This document shows positions 11,689-23,968 of a stretch of 64,000 nt of DNA, in pieces (position 1 is the stretch's first letter; each line of letters begins with the position of its first letter). The DNA is from Callipepla californica brunnescens (taxonomy: Eukaryota; Chordata; Aves; Galliformes; Odontophoridae). Position numbers and translations under genes: made by a program. The stretch is from assembly GCA_023055505.1 (NCBI GenBank), contig JALIRH010000049.1, forward strand, positions 3,658,001 through 3,722,000, in the 5' to 3' direction. Under the pieces are notes generated by a model. It made no database searches and had not been told where the DNA came from. It saw only the letters and a list, made by a program, of their open reading frames with translations.

Positions 11689-14600
11689 GGGATAAAATGG
11701 GGCCATAGGAATCAATGGGGACATAGAACTCAATGGGGCCATAGGGATCAATGGGACCATAAAAATCAATGGGGTCATAGGGACCAATGGGACCATAGGA
11801 ATCAATGGGGCTATAGGAATCAATGGGGCCATAGGGATCAATGGGGCCATAGAGATCGATGGGGCCATAGGAATCAATGGGGCCATAGGAGTCAATGGGG
11901 CCATAGGGATCAATGGGACCATAGGAATCAATGGGGCCATAGAAATCAATGAGACCATAATAGTCAATGTGGCCAGAGGAATCAATGGGGCCATAGGTAT
12001 CAATGGTGTCATAGAACTCAATGGGGCCATAGGGATTAATGGTGCCACAGGAATCAATGGGACCCTAGGAATCAATGGGGCCATAGGAATGAATGGGGAC
12101 ATAGAACTCAATGGGGCCATAAAGATCAATAGGGCCATAGGAATCAATGGGGCCATAGGAATCAATGGGGCCATAGGGATCAATGGGGCCATAGGAATCA
12201 ATGGGGCCATAGAACTCAATGGGGGCAGAGAACTCAAAGGGGCCATAGGGATCGATGAGGCCATAGGGATCAATGGGGCCATAGGGATCAATGGGACCAT
12301 AGAACTCAATGGGGCCATAGGGATCTATGGAGCCATAGGGATCAATGGGGCCATAGGGATCAATGGGGCCATAGAACTCAATGGGGCCATAGGGATCAAT
12401 GGGACCATAGAAATCAATGGGGCCATAGGGACCATTGGGACCATAGGAATCAATGGGGTTATAGGAATCCATGGAACCATAGGGATCAATGGGGCCATAG
12501 GGATCAATAGGGCGATAGGTATCAATGGGGCCATAGGGATCAATGGGGCCATAGAACTCAATGGGGGAATAGAACTCAATGGGGCCATAGTGATCGATTG
12601 GGCCATAGGGATCAATGGTGCGATAGGGATCAATGGGACCATAGGAATCAATGGGGCAATAGAACTCAATGGGGACATAGGGATCAATGGGACCATAGGA
12701 AACAATGTGGCCATAGGGACCAATGGGACCATAGGAATCAATGGGGACATAGGAATCAAAGGGGCCATAGGGATCAATGGGGCCATAGGAATCAATGGGG
12801 CCATAGAGCTCAATGGGGCCTTCGGGATCAATGGGGCCATAGGGATCAATGAGACCATAGGGATCAATGGTATAATAGGAATCAAAGGGGCCACAGCGAT
12901 CAAATGGAACATAGGGATCAATGGGGCCATAGGAATCAATGTGGCCATAGGGGTCAATGGGGACATAGGAATCAATGGGGCCATAGAACTCAAAGGGGCC
13001 ATAGGGATCAGTGGGGCCAAAGGAAACAATGGGACATTAGGAATCAATGGGGCCATAGGAATGAATGGGGCCATAGAACACAATGGGGCCATAGGGATCA
13101 ATAGGGCCATAGGAATCAATGGGGCCATAGAACTCAAAGGGGCCATAGGGATGAGTGGGGCTTTAGGAATCAATGGGGCCATAGGGATCAAAGGGGCCAT
13201 AGAGATCGATGGAGCTATAGGAATCAATGGGGCCATAGGAATCAATGGGGCCATAGGGATCAATGGGGCCGTAGGAATCAATGGGGCCATAGGGATCAAT
13301 GGGGCCAAAGGGATCAATGGGGCCATAGGGATCAATGGGACCATAGGAATCAAAGAGGCCATAGGAATCAATGGGGCCATAGGGATCAATGGGGTCATAG
13401 GGACCAAAGGGGCCATAGGAATCAATGGGGCTATAGGAATCAATGGGGCCTTAGGGATCAATGGGGCCATAGAGATCGATGGGGCCATAGGAATCAATGG
13501 GGCCATAGGAGTCAATGGGGCCATAGGGATCAATGGGACCATAGGAATCAATGGGGCCATAGAAATCAAAGAGACCATAATAGTCAATGTGGCCAGAGGA
13601 ATCAATGGGGCCATAGGTATCAATGGTGTCATAGAACTCAATGGGGCCATAGGGATTAATGGTGCCACAGGAATCAATGGGACACTAGGAATCAATGGGG
13701 CCATAGGAATGAATGGGGACATAGAACTCAATGGGGCCATAAAGATCAATAGGGCCATAGGAATCAATGGGGCCATAGGAATCAATGGGGCCATAGGGAT
13801 CAATGGGGCCATAGGAATCAATGGGACCCTAGGAATCAATGGGGCCATAGGAATCAATGGGGCCATAGGAATCAATGGGGCCATAGAACTCAATGGGGCC
13901 ATAGAACTCAAAGGGGCCATAGGGATCGATGGGGCCATAGGGATCAATGGGGCCATAGGGATCAATGGGACCATAGGAATCAAAGGGGCCATAGGAATCA
14001 ATGGAGCCATAGGGATCAATGGGGCCATAGGGATCAGTGGGGCCATAGAACACAGTGGGGCCATAGGGATCAATGGGACCATAGGAATCAATGGGGCCAT
14101 AGGGACCATTGGGACCATAGGAATCAATGGGGTTATAGGAATCAATGGAACCATAGGGATCAATGGGGCCATAGGGATCAATAGGGCAATAGGTATCAAT
14201 GGGGCCATAGGGATCAATGGGGCCATAGAACTCAATGGGGGAATAGAACTCAATGGGGCCATAGTGATCGATGGGGCCATAGGGATCAATGGTGCGATAG
14301 GGATCAATGGGACCATAGGAATCAATGGGGCAATAGAACTCAATGGGGACATAGGGACCAATGGGACCTTAGGAAACAATGGGGACATAGGAATCAAAGG
14401 GGCCATAGGGATCAATGGGGCCATAGGAATCAATGGGGCCATAGAGCTCAATGGGGCCTTCGGGATCAATGGGGCCATAGGGATCAATGAGACCATAGGG
14501 ATCAATGGTATAATAGGAATCAAAGGGGCCACAGCGATCAAATGGAACATAGGGATCAATGGGGCCATAGGAATCAATGGGGCCATAGGGGTCAATGGGG

Positions 14601-15330
14601 ACATAGGAATCAATGGGGCCATAGAACTCAAAGGGGCCATAGGGATCAGTGGGGCCAAAGGAAACAATGGGACATTAGGAATCAATGGGGCCATAGGAAT
14701 GAATGGGGCCATAGAACACAATGGGGCCATAGGGATCAATAGGGCCATAGGAATCAATGGGGCCATAGAACTCAAAGGGGCCATAGGGATGAGTGGGGCC
14801 ATAGGAATCAATGGGGACATAGGGATCAAAGGGGCCATAGAGATCGATGGAGCTATAGGAATCAATGGGGCCATAGGAATCAATGGGGCCATAGGGATCA
14901 ATGGGGCCGTAGGAATCAATGGGGCCATAGGGATCAATGGGGCCAAAGGGATCAATGGGGCCATAGGGATCAATGGGACCATAGGAATCAAAGAGGCCAT
15001 AGGAATCAATGGGGCCATAGGGATCAATGGGGTCATAGTGACCAAAGGGGCCATAGGAATCAATGGGGCTATAGGAATCAATGGGGCCATAGGGATCAAT
15101 GGGGCCATAGAGATCGATGGGGCCATAGGAATCAATGGGGCCATAGGAGTCAATGGGGCCATAGGGATCAATGGGACCATAGGAATCAATGGGGCCATAG
15201 AAATCAATGAGACCATAATAGTCAATGTGGCCAGAGGAATCAATGGGGCCATAGGTATCAATGGTGTCATAGAACTCAATGGGGCCATAGGGATTAATGG
15301 TGCCACAGGAATCAATGGGACCCTAGGAAT
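11689..15330 (+). repeat. Higher-order block B' (two 1.6-kb sub-repeats)
   Basis: This block repeats block B. AATAGTC markers at 11959, 13579 and 15217 are 90 and 91 units apart, and GGTATAATAGG markers at 12869 and 14507 are 91 units (1,638 bp) apart, the same spacing as 5507-7145 in B. The block-start-to-marker interval is 1,180 bp against 1,216 bp in B, a two-unit difference. Similarity to B stops near 15,330, where B' runs on into other units instead of the -1/+1 cassette. Confidence 0.8.
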
Positions 15331-16442
15331 CAATGGGGCCCTAGGAATGAATGGGGACATAGAACTCAATGAAGCCATAAAGATCAATAGGGCCATAGGA
15401 ATCAATGGGGCCATAGGAATCAATGGGGCCATAGGGATCAATGGGGCCTTAGGAATCAATGGGACCGTAGGAATCAATGGGGCCATAGGAATCAATGGGG
15501 CCATAGGAATCAATGGGGCCATAGAACTCAATGGGGGCATAGAACTCAAAGGGGCCATAGGGATCGATGGGGCCATAGGGATCAATGGGGCCATAGGGAT
15601 CAATGGGACCATAGGAATCAATGGGGCCTTAGGAATCAATGGGGCCATAGAACTCAATGGGGCCATAGGGATCTATGGGGCCATAGGGATCAGTGGGGCC
15701 ATAGGGATCGATGGGGCCTTAGGGATCAATGGGACTATAGGAATCAATGGGGCCATGGGAATCAATGGGGCCATAGGAATGAATGGGGCCATAGAACTCA
15801 ATGAGGGCATAGAACTCAATGGTGCCATAGGGATCGATGGTGCCATAGGGATCAATGGGACCATAGGGATCAATGGGAACATAGGAATCAATAAGGCCAT
15901 AGGAATCAATGGGGCCATAGGGATCAATGGGGCCATAGAACTCAATGGGGCCATAGGGATCAAAGGTAACATAGGAATCAATGGGGCCATAGGGATCAAT
16001 GGGGCCATAGGTATCAATGGGACCATAGGAATCAATGGGGCCACAGGAATCAATGGGGCCATAGAACTCAATGGGGCCATAGGGATCAAAGGGAACATAG
16101 GAATCAATGGGGCCATAGGAATCAATGGGACCATAATAATCAATGTTGCCAGAGGAATCAATGGGGTCATAGGAATGACTGGGGCCATAGAATTCAATGG
16201 GGCCTTAGGTATCAATAGGGCCATAGGAATCAATGGGGCCATAGAACTCAATGGGGCCATAGGGATGAGTGGGGCCATAGAACTCAATGGGGCCATAGAA
16301 CTCAACGGGGCCATAGGAATCAATGGGGCCACAGAACTCAATGGGGCCATAGGGATCAATGGGGACATAGCAATCAGTGAGACCATAGGGATCATTAGTG
16401 CCATAGGAATCAGCGGGGCAATAGGGATCAATGGGGCCATAG
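15331..16442 (+). repeat. Transition block before the first phase shift
   Basis: The block still uses the left-domain phase. It holds units such as GGCCATGGGAATCAATGG near 15,760, a GAGGGCATAGAACTC run, and ATAATAATCAATGTTGCC units near 16,135. Very similar unit orders recur at about 19,580-20,960, including the rare ATGGGAATC unit near 19,752. It ends in the AATCAGCGGGGCAATAGG marker, which precedes most EcoRI-bearing 19-bp units. Confidence 0.65.
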
Positions 16443-16485
16443 GAATTCAATGGGGCCATAGGGATCGATGGGACCATAGGAATTC
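16443..16485 (+). repeat. First pair of 19-bp EcoRI units (phase shift)
   Basis: Two units carry an extra T, giving AGGAATTCAATGG and an EcoRI site at 16443 and 16480, 37 bp apart. Pairs with the same 37-bp spacing recur at 18118/18155, 20962/20999, 27224/27261, 28845/28882, 37142/37179, 40849/40886, 49381/49418, 51972/52009, 60504/60541, 61783/61820 and 62469/62506. Single ones occur at 35431, 50336 and 61459. Most pairs follow an AATCAGCGGGGCAATAGG marker. Each pair moves the repeat by +2. None was seen left of 16,443, so the pair marks a change of array type. Confidence 0.9.
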
Positions 16486-18117
16486 AATGGGGCCATAGGG
16501 ATCAATGGGACCATAGGAATCAATGGGGCCATAGAGCTCAATGGGGCATTCGGGATCAATGGGGCCATAGGGATCAATGAGACCATAGGGATCAATGGTA
16601 TAATAGGAATCAATGGGGCCACAGCAATCAATGGGAACATAGGGATCAATGGGGCCATAGGAATCAATGGGGCCATAGGGTTAAATGGGGCCACAGGAAA
16701 CAATGGGACCCTAGGAATCAATGGGGCCATAGAACTCAAAGGGGCCAAAGGGATGAGTGGGGCCATAAAAATCAATGGGGCCATAGGGATCAAAGGGACC
16801 ATAGAGATCGATGGAGCCATAGGAATCAATGGGGCCATAGGAATCAATGAGGGCATAGGGATCAATGGGGCCATAGGAATCAATGGGGCCATAGGAATCA
16901 ATGGGGCCATAGAACTCAATTTGGGCGTAGAACTCAATGGGGCCGTAGGGATCGATGGGGCCATAGGGATCAAAGGGGCCATAGGGATCAATGGGGCCAT
17001 AGGGATCAAAGGGACCATCGGAATCAATGGGGCCATAGGAATCAATGGGGCCATAGGAATCAAAGGGGCCATAGGAATGAATGGGGCCATAGAACTCAAT
17101 GAGGGCATAGAACTCAATGGTGCCATAGGGATCGATGGGGCCATAGGGATCAATGGGGTCATAGGGATCAATGGGGTCATAGAACTCAATGGGGCCATTG
17201 GGATCAATGGGGCCAAAGGAAACAATGGGACCTTAGGAATCAGTGGGGCCATAGGAATGAATGGGGCCATAGAACACAAAGGGGCCATAGGGATCAATAG
17301 GGCCATAGGAGTCAATGGGGCCATAGAACTCAAAGGGGCCATAGGGATGAGTGGGGCCATAGGAATCAATGGGGCCATAGGGATCAAAGGGGCCATAGAG
17401 ATCGATGGAGCTATAGGAATCAATGGGGCCCTAGAACTCAATGGGGCCATAGGGATCAATGGGAACATAGGAATCAATGGGGCCATAGGGACCAAAGAGA
17501 CCATAGGAATCAATGGGGCCATAGGAATCATTGGGGCCATAGGGATCAAAGGGGCCATAGGTATCGATGGGGCCATAGAAATCAATGGCGCCATAGGGAT
17601 CAATAGGGCCGTAGGAATCAATGAGGCCATAGAACTCAATGGGGCCATAGGGATGAGTGGGGCCATAGGAATCAATGGGGCCATTGGGATCAATGGGACC
17701 ATAGGAATCAATGGGGCCATAGGAATCAATGGGGCCATAGAACTCAATGGGGCCGTAGGGATCAAAGAGAACATAGGAATCAATGGGGCCATAGGAATCA
17801 ATGGGACCATAATAATCAATGTGGCCAGAGGAATCAATGGGGTCATAGGAATGACTGGGGCCATAGAATTCAATGGGGCCTTAGGGATCAATAGGGCCAT
17901 AGGAATCAATGGGGCCATAGAACTCAATGGGGCCATAGGGATGAGTGGGGCCATAGAACTCAATGGGGCCATAGAACTCAACGGGGCCATAGGAATCAAT
18001 GGGGCCACAGAACTCAATGGGGCCATAGGGATCAAAGGGACATATCAATCAGTGAGACCATAGGGATCATTGGTGCCATAGGAATCAGCGGGGCAATAGG
18101 GATCAATGGGGCCATAG
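16443..18117 (+). repeat. EcoRI-delimited module, 1,675 bp
   Basis: The module runs from one EcoRI pair to the next. In order it holds a GAGCTC unit and a TTCGGG unit, the GGTATAATAGG marker at 16597, units with CCATAAAAATC, the AATTTGGGCGTAG marker near 16,920, and the ATAATAATCAATGTGGCC and AATGACTGGGG units near 17,810-17,850. The same order recurs in whole or part at about 18.1-18.9, 28.9-29.8, 37.2-38.0, 41.0-41.8, 52.1-52.9 and 62.5-63.4 kb, which defines a second family of higher-order repeat. Confidence 0.75.
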
Positions 18118-20961
18118 GAATTCAATGGGGCCATAGGGATCGATGGGACCATAGGAATTCAATGGGGCCATAGGGATCAATGGGACCATAGGAATCAAAG
18201 GGGCCATAGAGCTCAATGGGGCCTTCGGGATCAATGGGGCCATAGGGATCAATGAGAGCATAGGGATCAATGGTATAATAGGAATCAATGGGGGCACAGC
18301 GATCAATGGGAACATAGGGACAATGGGGCCTTAGGAATCAATGGGGCCATAGGGTTCAATGGGGCCACAGGAAACAATGGGACCCTAGGAATCAATGGAG
18401 CCATAGAACTCAAAGGGGCCATAGGGATGAGTGGGGCCATAAAAATCAATGGGGCCATAGGGATCAAAGGGACCATAGAGATCGATGGAGCCATAGGAAT
18501 CAATGGGGCCATAGGAATCAATGAGGGCATAGGGATCAATGGGGCCATAGGAATCAATCGGGCCATAGGGATCAAAGGCGCCATAGGGATCAATGGGGCC
18601 ATAGGGATCAAAGGGACCATCGAAATCAATGGGGCCAGAGGAATCAATGGGGCCATAGGAATCAAAGGGGCCATAGGAATGAATGGGGCCATAGAACTCA
18701 ATGAGGGCATAGAACTCAATGGTGCCATAGGGATCGATGGGGCCATATGGATCAATGGGGTCATAGGGATCAATGGGACCATAGGAATCAATGGGACAAT
18801 AGTAATCAATGGAGCCCTAGGGATCAATGGGGCCATAGGAATCAATGGGGCCATAGGGATCAATGGGACCATAGGAATCAATGGGGCAAAGGAATCAATG
18901 GAGGCATAGGGATAAAATGGGGCCATAAGGATCAATGGGACCATTGGGATCAAAGGGGCCATAGGGATCAATGGGGCCATAGAACTCAATGGGGCCATAG
19001 GGATCAATGGGACCATAGGAATCAATGGGGCCATAGGGACCAAAGAGACCATAGGAATCAATGGGGCCATAGGAATCATTGGGGTTATAGGGATCAAAGG
19101 GGCCATAGGGATCGATGGGACCATAGAAATCAATGGGGCCATAGGGATCAATAGGGCCGTAGGAATCAATGAGGCCATAGAACTCAAAGGGGCCATAGGG
19201 ATGAGTGGGGCCATAGGAATCAATGGGGCCATAGGGATCAATGGGACCATAGGAATCAATGGGGCCATAGAGATCAATGGGGCCATAGAACTCAATGGGG
19301 CCATAGGGATCAAAGGTAACATAGGAATCCATGGGGCCATAGGGATCAATGGGGCCATAGGAATCAATGGGACCATAGGAATCAATGGGGCCATAGAACT
19401 CAATGGGGACATAGGGATCAATGGGACCATAGGAAACAATGTGGCCATAGGGACCAATGGGACCATAGGAATCAATGGGGACATAGGAATCAATGGGGCC
19501 ATAGGGATCAATGGGGCCATAGGAATCAATGGGGCCATAGAGCTCAATGGGGGCATTGAACTCAAAGGGGCCATAGGGATCGATGGGGCCATAGGGATCA
19601 ATGGGGCCATAGGGATCAATGGGACCATAGGAATCAATGGGGCCTTAGGAATCAATGGGGCCATAGAACTCAATGGGGCCATAGGGATCTATGGGGCCAT
19701 AGGGATCGATGGGGCCATAGGGATCAATGTTTCTATAGGAATCAATGGGGCCATGGGAATCAATGGGGCCATAGGAATGAATGGGGCCATAGAACTCAAT
19801 GAGGGCATAGAACTCAATGGTGCCATAGGGATCGATGGTGCCATAGGGATCAATGGGACCATAGGGATCAATGGGAACATAGGAATCAATGGGGCCATAG
19901 GAATCAATGGAGCCATAGGGATCAATGGGGCCATAGGGATCAATGGGGCCATAGAGATCGAAGGGGCATAGGAATCAAAGGGGCCATAGGAATCAATGGG
20001 GCAAAAGGGATCAATGGGACCATAGGAATCAATGGGAAAATAGGGATCACTGGGACCATAGGAATCAATGGGGCCATAGGGATCAAAGGGGCCATAGAGA
20101 TCGATGGAGCTATAGGAATCAATGGGGCCATAGGAATCAATGGGGCCATAGAACTCAATGTGGCCATAGGGATCTATGGGACCATAGGAATCAATGGGGC
20201 CATAGGGACCAAAGAGACCATAGGAATCAATGGGGCCATAGGAATCATTGGGGTTATAGGGATCAAAGGGGCCATAGGGATCGATGGGGCCATAGAAATC
20301 AATGGGGCCATAGGGATCAATAGGGCCGTAGGAATCAAAGAGGCCATAGAACTCAAAGGGGCCATAGGGATGAGTGGGGCCATAGGAATCAATGGGGCCA
20401 TAGGGATCAATGGGACCATAGGAATCAATGGGGCCATAGGGATCAATGGGGCCATAGAACTCAATGGGGCCATAGGGATCAAAGGGAACATAGGAATCAA
20501 TGGGGCCATAGGGATCAATGGGGCCATAGGTATCAATGGGACCATAGGAATCAATGGGGCCATAGGAATCAATGGGGCCATAGAACTCAATGGGGCCATA
20601 GGGATCAAAGGGAACATAGGAATCAATGGGGCCATAGGAATCAAAGGGACCATAATAATCAATGTTGCCAGAGGAATCAATGGGGTCATAGGAATGACTG
20701 GGGCCATAGAATTCAATGGGGCCTTAGGGATCAATAGGGCCATAGGAATCAATGGGGCCATAGAACTCAATGGGGCCATAGGGATGAGTGGGGCCATAGA
20801 ACTCAATGGGGCCATAGAACTCAACGGGGCCATAGGAATCAATGGGGCCACAGAACTCAATGGGGCCATAGGGATCAATGGGGACATAGCAATCAGTGAG
20901 ACCATAGGGATCATTAGTGCCATAGGAATCAGCGAAGCAATAGGGATCAATGGGGCCATAG
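18118..20961 (+). repeat. EcoRI-delimited module, 2,844 bp, with several irregular units
   Basis: The left part repeats the previous module but is shorter, and it has a 17-bp unit near 18,318 (AGGGACAATGG). A -1/+1 cassette sits at about 18,889-18,915. The part from about 19,580 matches the transition block at 15.6-16.4 kb. Around 19,960-20,060 several irregular units lie close together (GGGGCATAGG, GGGGCAAAAGGG, GGGAAAATAGGG, ATCACTGGG), more than in most places. Confidence 0.7.
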
Positions 20962-23900
20962 GAATTCAATGGGGCCATAGGGATCGATGGGACCATAGGA
21001 ATTCAATTGGGCCATAGGGATCAATGGGACCATAGGAATCAATGGGGCCATAGAGCTCAATTCGGCATTCGGGATCAACGGGGCCATAGGGATCAATGAG
21101 ACCATAGGGATCAATGGTATAATAGGAATCAAAGGGGCCACAGCGATCAAAGGGAACATAGGGATCAATGGGGCCAAAGGAATCAATGGGACCATAGGGG
21201 TCAATGGGACATAGGAATCAATGGGGCCATAGTACTCAAAGGGGCCATAGGGATCAGTGGGGCCAAAGGAAACAATGGGACATTAGGAATCAATGGGGCC
21301 ATAGGAATGAATGGGGCCATAGAACACAATGGGGCCATAGGGATCAATAGGGCCATAGGAATCAATCGGGCCATAGAACTCAAAGGGGCCTTAGGGATGA
21401 GTGGGGCCATAGGAAACAATGGGGCCATAGGGATCAAAGGGGCCATAGAGATCGATGGAGTTATAGGAATCAATGGGGCCATAGGAATCAATGGGGCCAT
21501 AGGGATCAATGGGGCCATAGGAATCAATGGGGCCATAGGGATCAATGGGGCCATAGGGATCAATGGGGCCATAGGGATCAATGGGACCATAGGAATTAAA
21601 GAGGCCATAGGAATCAATGGGGCCATAGGGATCAATGGGGTCATAGGGACCAATGGGACCATAGGAATCAATGGGGCTATAGGAATCAATGGGGCCATAG
21701 GGATCAATGGGGCCATAGAGATCGATGGGGCCATAGGAATCAATGGGGTCATAGGAGTCAATGGGGCCATAGGGATCAATGGGACGATAGGAATCAATGG
21801 GGCCATAGAAATCAATGAGACCATAATAGTCAATGTGGCCAGAGGAATCAATGGGGCCATAGGTATCAATGGTGTCATAGAACTCAATGGGGCCATAGGG
21901 ATTAATGGTGCCACAGGAATCAATGGGACCCTAGGAATCAATGGGGCCATAGGAATGAATGGGGACATAGAACTCAATGGGGCCATAAAGATCAATAGGG
22001 CCATAGGAATCAATGGGGCCATAGGAATCAATGGGGCCATAGGGATCAATAGGGCCATAGGAATCAATGGGACCGTAGGAATCAATGGGGCCATAGGAAT
22101 CAATGGGGCCATAGGAATCAATGGGGCCATAGAACTCAATGGGGGCATAGAACTCAAAGGGGCCATAGGGATCGATGGGGCCATAGGGATCAATGGGGCC
22201 ATAGGGATCAATGGGACCATAGGAATCAATGGGGCCTTAGGAATCAATGGGGCCATAGAACTCAATGGGGCCATAGGGATCTATGGGGCCATAGGGATCA
22301 GTGGGGCCATAGGGATCGATGGGGCCATAGGGATCAATAGGACCATAGGAATCAATGGGGCCATAGGAATCAATGGGGCCATAGGAATGAATGGGGCCAT
22401 AGAACTCAAAGAGGGCATAGAACTCAATGGTGCCATAGGGATCGATTGGGCCATAGGGATCAATGGCACCATAGGGATCTATGGGAACATAGGAATCAAT
22501 GGGGCCATAGGAATCAATGGAGCCATAGGGATCAATGGGGCCATAGGTATCAATGGGGCCATAGAGATCGAAGGGGCATAGGAATCAAAGGGGCCATAGG
22601 AATCAATGGGGCAATAGGGATCAATGGGACCATAGGAATCAATGGGGCCATAGGGATCAATGGGACCATAGGAATCAATGGGGCCATAGGAATGAATGGG
22701 GCCATAGGAATGAATGGGGCCATAGAACTCAATGAGGGCATAGAACTCAATGGTGCCATAGGGATCGATGGGGCCATAGGGATCAATGGGACCATAGGGA
22801 TCAATGGGACCATAGGAATCAATGGGGCCATAGGAATCAATGGAGCCATAGGGATCAATGGGGCCATAGGGATCAATGGGGCCATAGAGATCGAAGGGGC
22901 CATAGGAATCAAAGCGGCCATAGGAATCAATGGGGCCATAGGGATCAATGGGACCATAGGAATCAATGGGGCCATAGGAATCAATGGGGCCACAGGAATC
23001 ACTGGGGCCATAGGAATCAATAGGGGAATAGAACTCAATGGGGCCATAGGGATCGATGGGGCCATAGGGATCAATTGGGCCATAGGGACCAAAGGGACCA
23101 TAGGAATCTATGGGGCCATAGGAATCAATGGGGCCATAGGGACCATTGGGACCATAGGAATCATTGGGGCCATTGGAATCAAAGGTACCATAATAGTCAA
23201 AGTGGCCAGAGGAATCAATGAGGCCATAGGGATCAATGGGGACATAGAGATCGATGGGGCCATAGGAATCAATGGGGCCATAGGAATCAATGGGGCCACA
23301 GGAATCAATGGGGCCATAAGAATCAATGGGGGCATAGAACTCAATGGGGCCATAGGGATCAATGGGACCATAGGAATCAATGGGGCCATAGGGACCAATG
23401 GGACCATAGGAATCAATGGGGCCATAGGAATCAATGGAGCCATAGGGATCAATGGGGCCATAGGGATTAATGGGGCCATAGGGATCAGTGGGGCCATAGG
23501 GATCAATGGGACCATAGGAATCAATGGGGCCATAGGGACCATTGGGACCATAGGAATCAATGGGGTTATAGGAATCAATGGGGCCATAGGGATCAATGGG
23601 GCCATAGGGACCATTGGGACCATAGGAATCAATGGGGTTATAGGAATCAATGGGGCCATAGGGATCAATGGGGCCATAGGGATCAATAGTGCCATAAATA
23701 TCAATGGGGCCATAGGAATCAATGGGACCATAGGAATCAATGGGACCATAGGAATCAATGGGGCCATAGAACTCAATGGGGGCATAGAACTCAACGGGGC
23801 CATAGTGATCGATGGGGCCATAGGGATCAATGGGGCTATAGGGATCAATAGGACCATAGGAATCAGTGGTGCCATAGGAATCAATGGGGCCACAGGAATC

Positions 23901-23968
23901 AATGGGGCCATAGGAATCAATGGGGGCATAGGAATCAATGGTGTCATAGAACTCAATGGGGCCATAGG
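20962..23968 (+). repeat. Mixed module joining left-type and right-type units
   Basis: After the EcoRI pair at 20962/20999 the array takes up left-domain unit order: GGTATAATAGG at 21116, AACACAATGG units, and the AATAGTCAATGTGGCC marker at about 21,825, as in block B. From about 22,380 it repeats a GAGGGCATAGAACTC run twice, near 22,405 and 22,730, each followed by ATCGAAGGGG units. One of these, near 22,570, is 17 bp. Near 23,520 and 23,610 an ATTGGGACC segment is doubled. Confidence 0.65.

Larger units (their letters stand above)
11969..16498 (+). other. 1,509-codon GAIGIN open frame, probably not a gene
   Basis: This is the longest + strand open frame, a run of the hexapeptide GAIGIN with variants GTIGIN, GAIELN, GAIEID and GAIGIK. 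The first ATG is simply a GTGGCC unit mutated to ATGTGGCC and has no special context. The frame ends just after the pair of +1 units at 16443 and 16480, which push reading into the stop-filled frame. Similar frames at 191-1861, 2855-4291, 4571-7963 and 8243-11689 all end at the -1/+1 cassettes. The minus-strand PLIPMA frame is equally open over the same bases, which argues against one favoured coding frame. Confidence 0.85.

Noticed and set aside
15718..15730. TTAGGG within CCTTAGGGATC units as telomeric sequence
   Set aside because: The hexamers are isolated and separated by other unit sequence; no tandem TTAGGG run exists.
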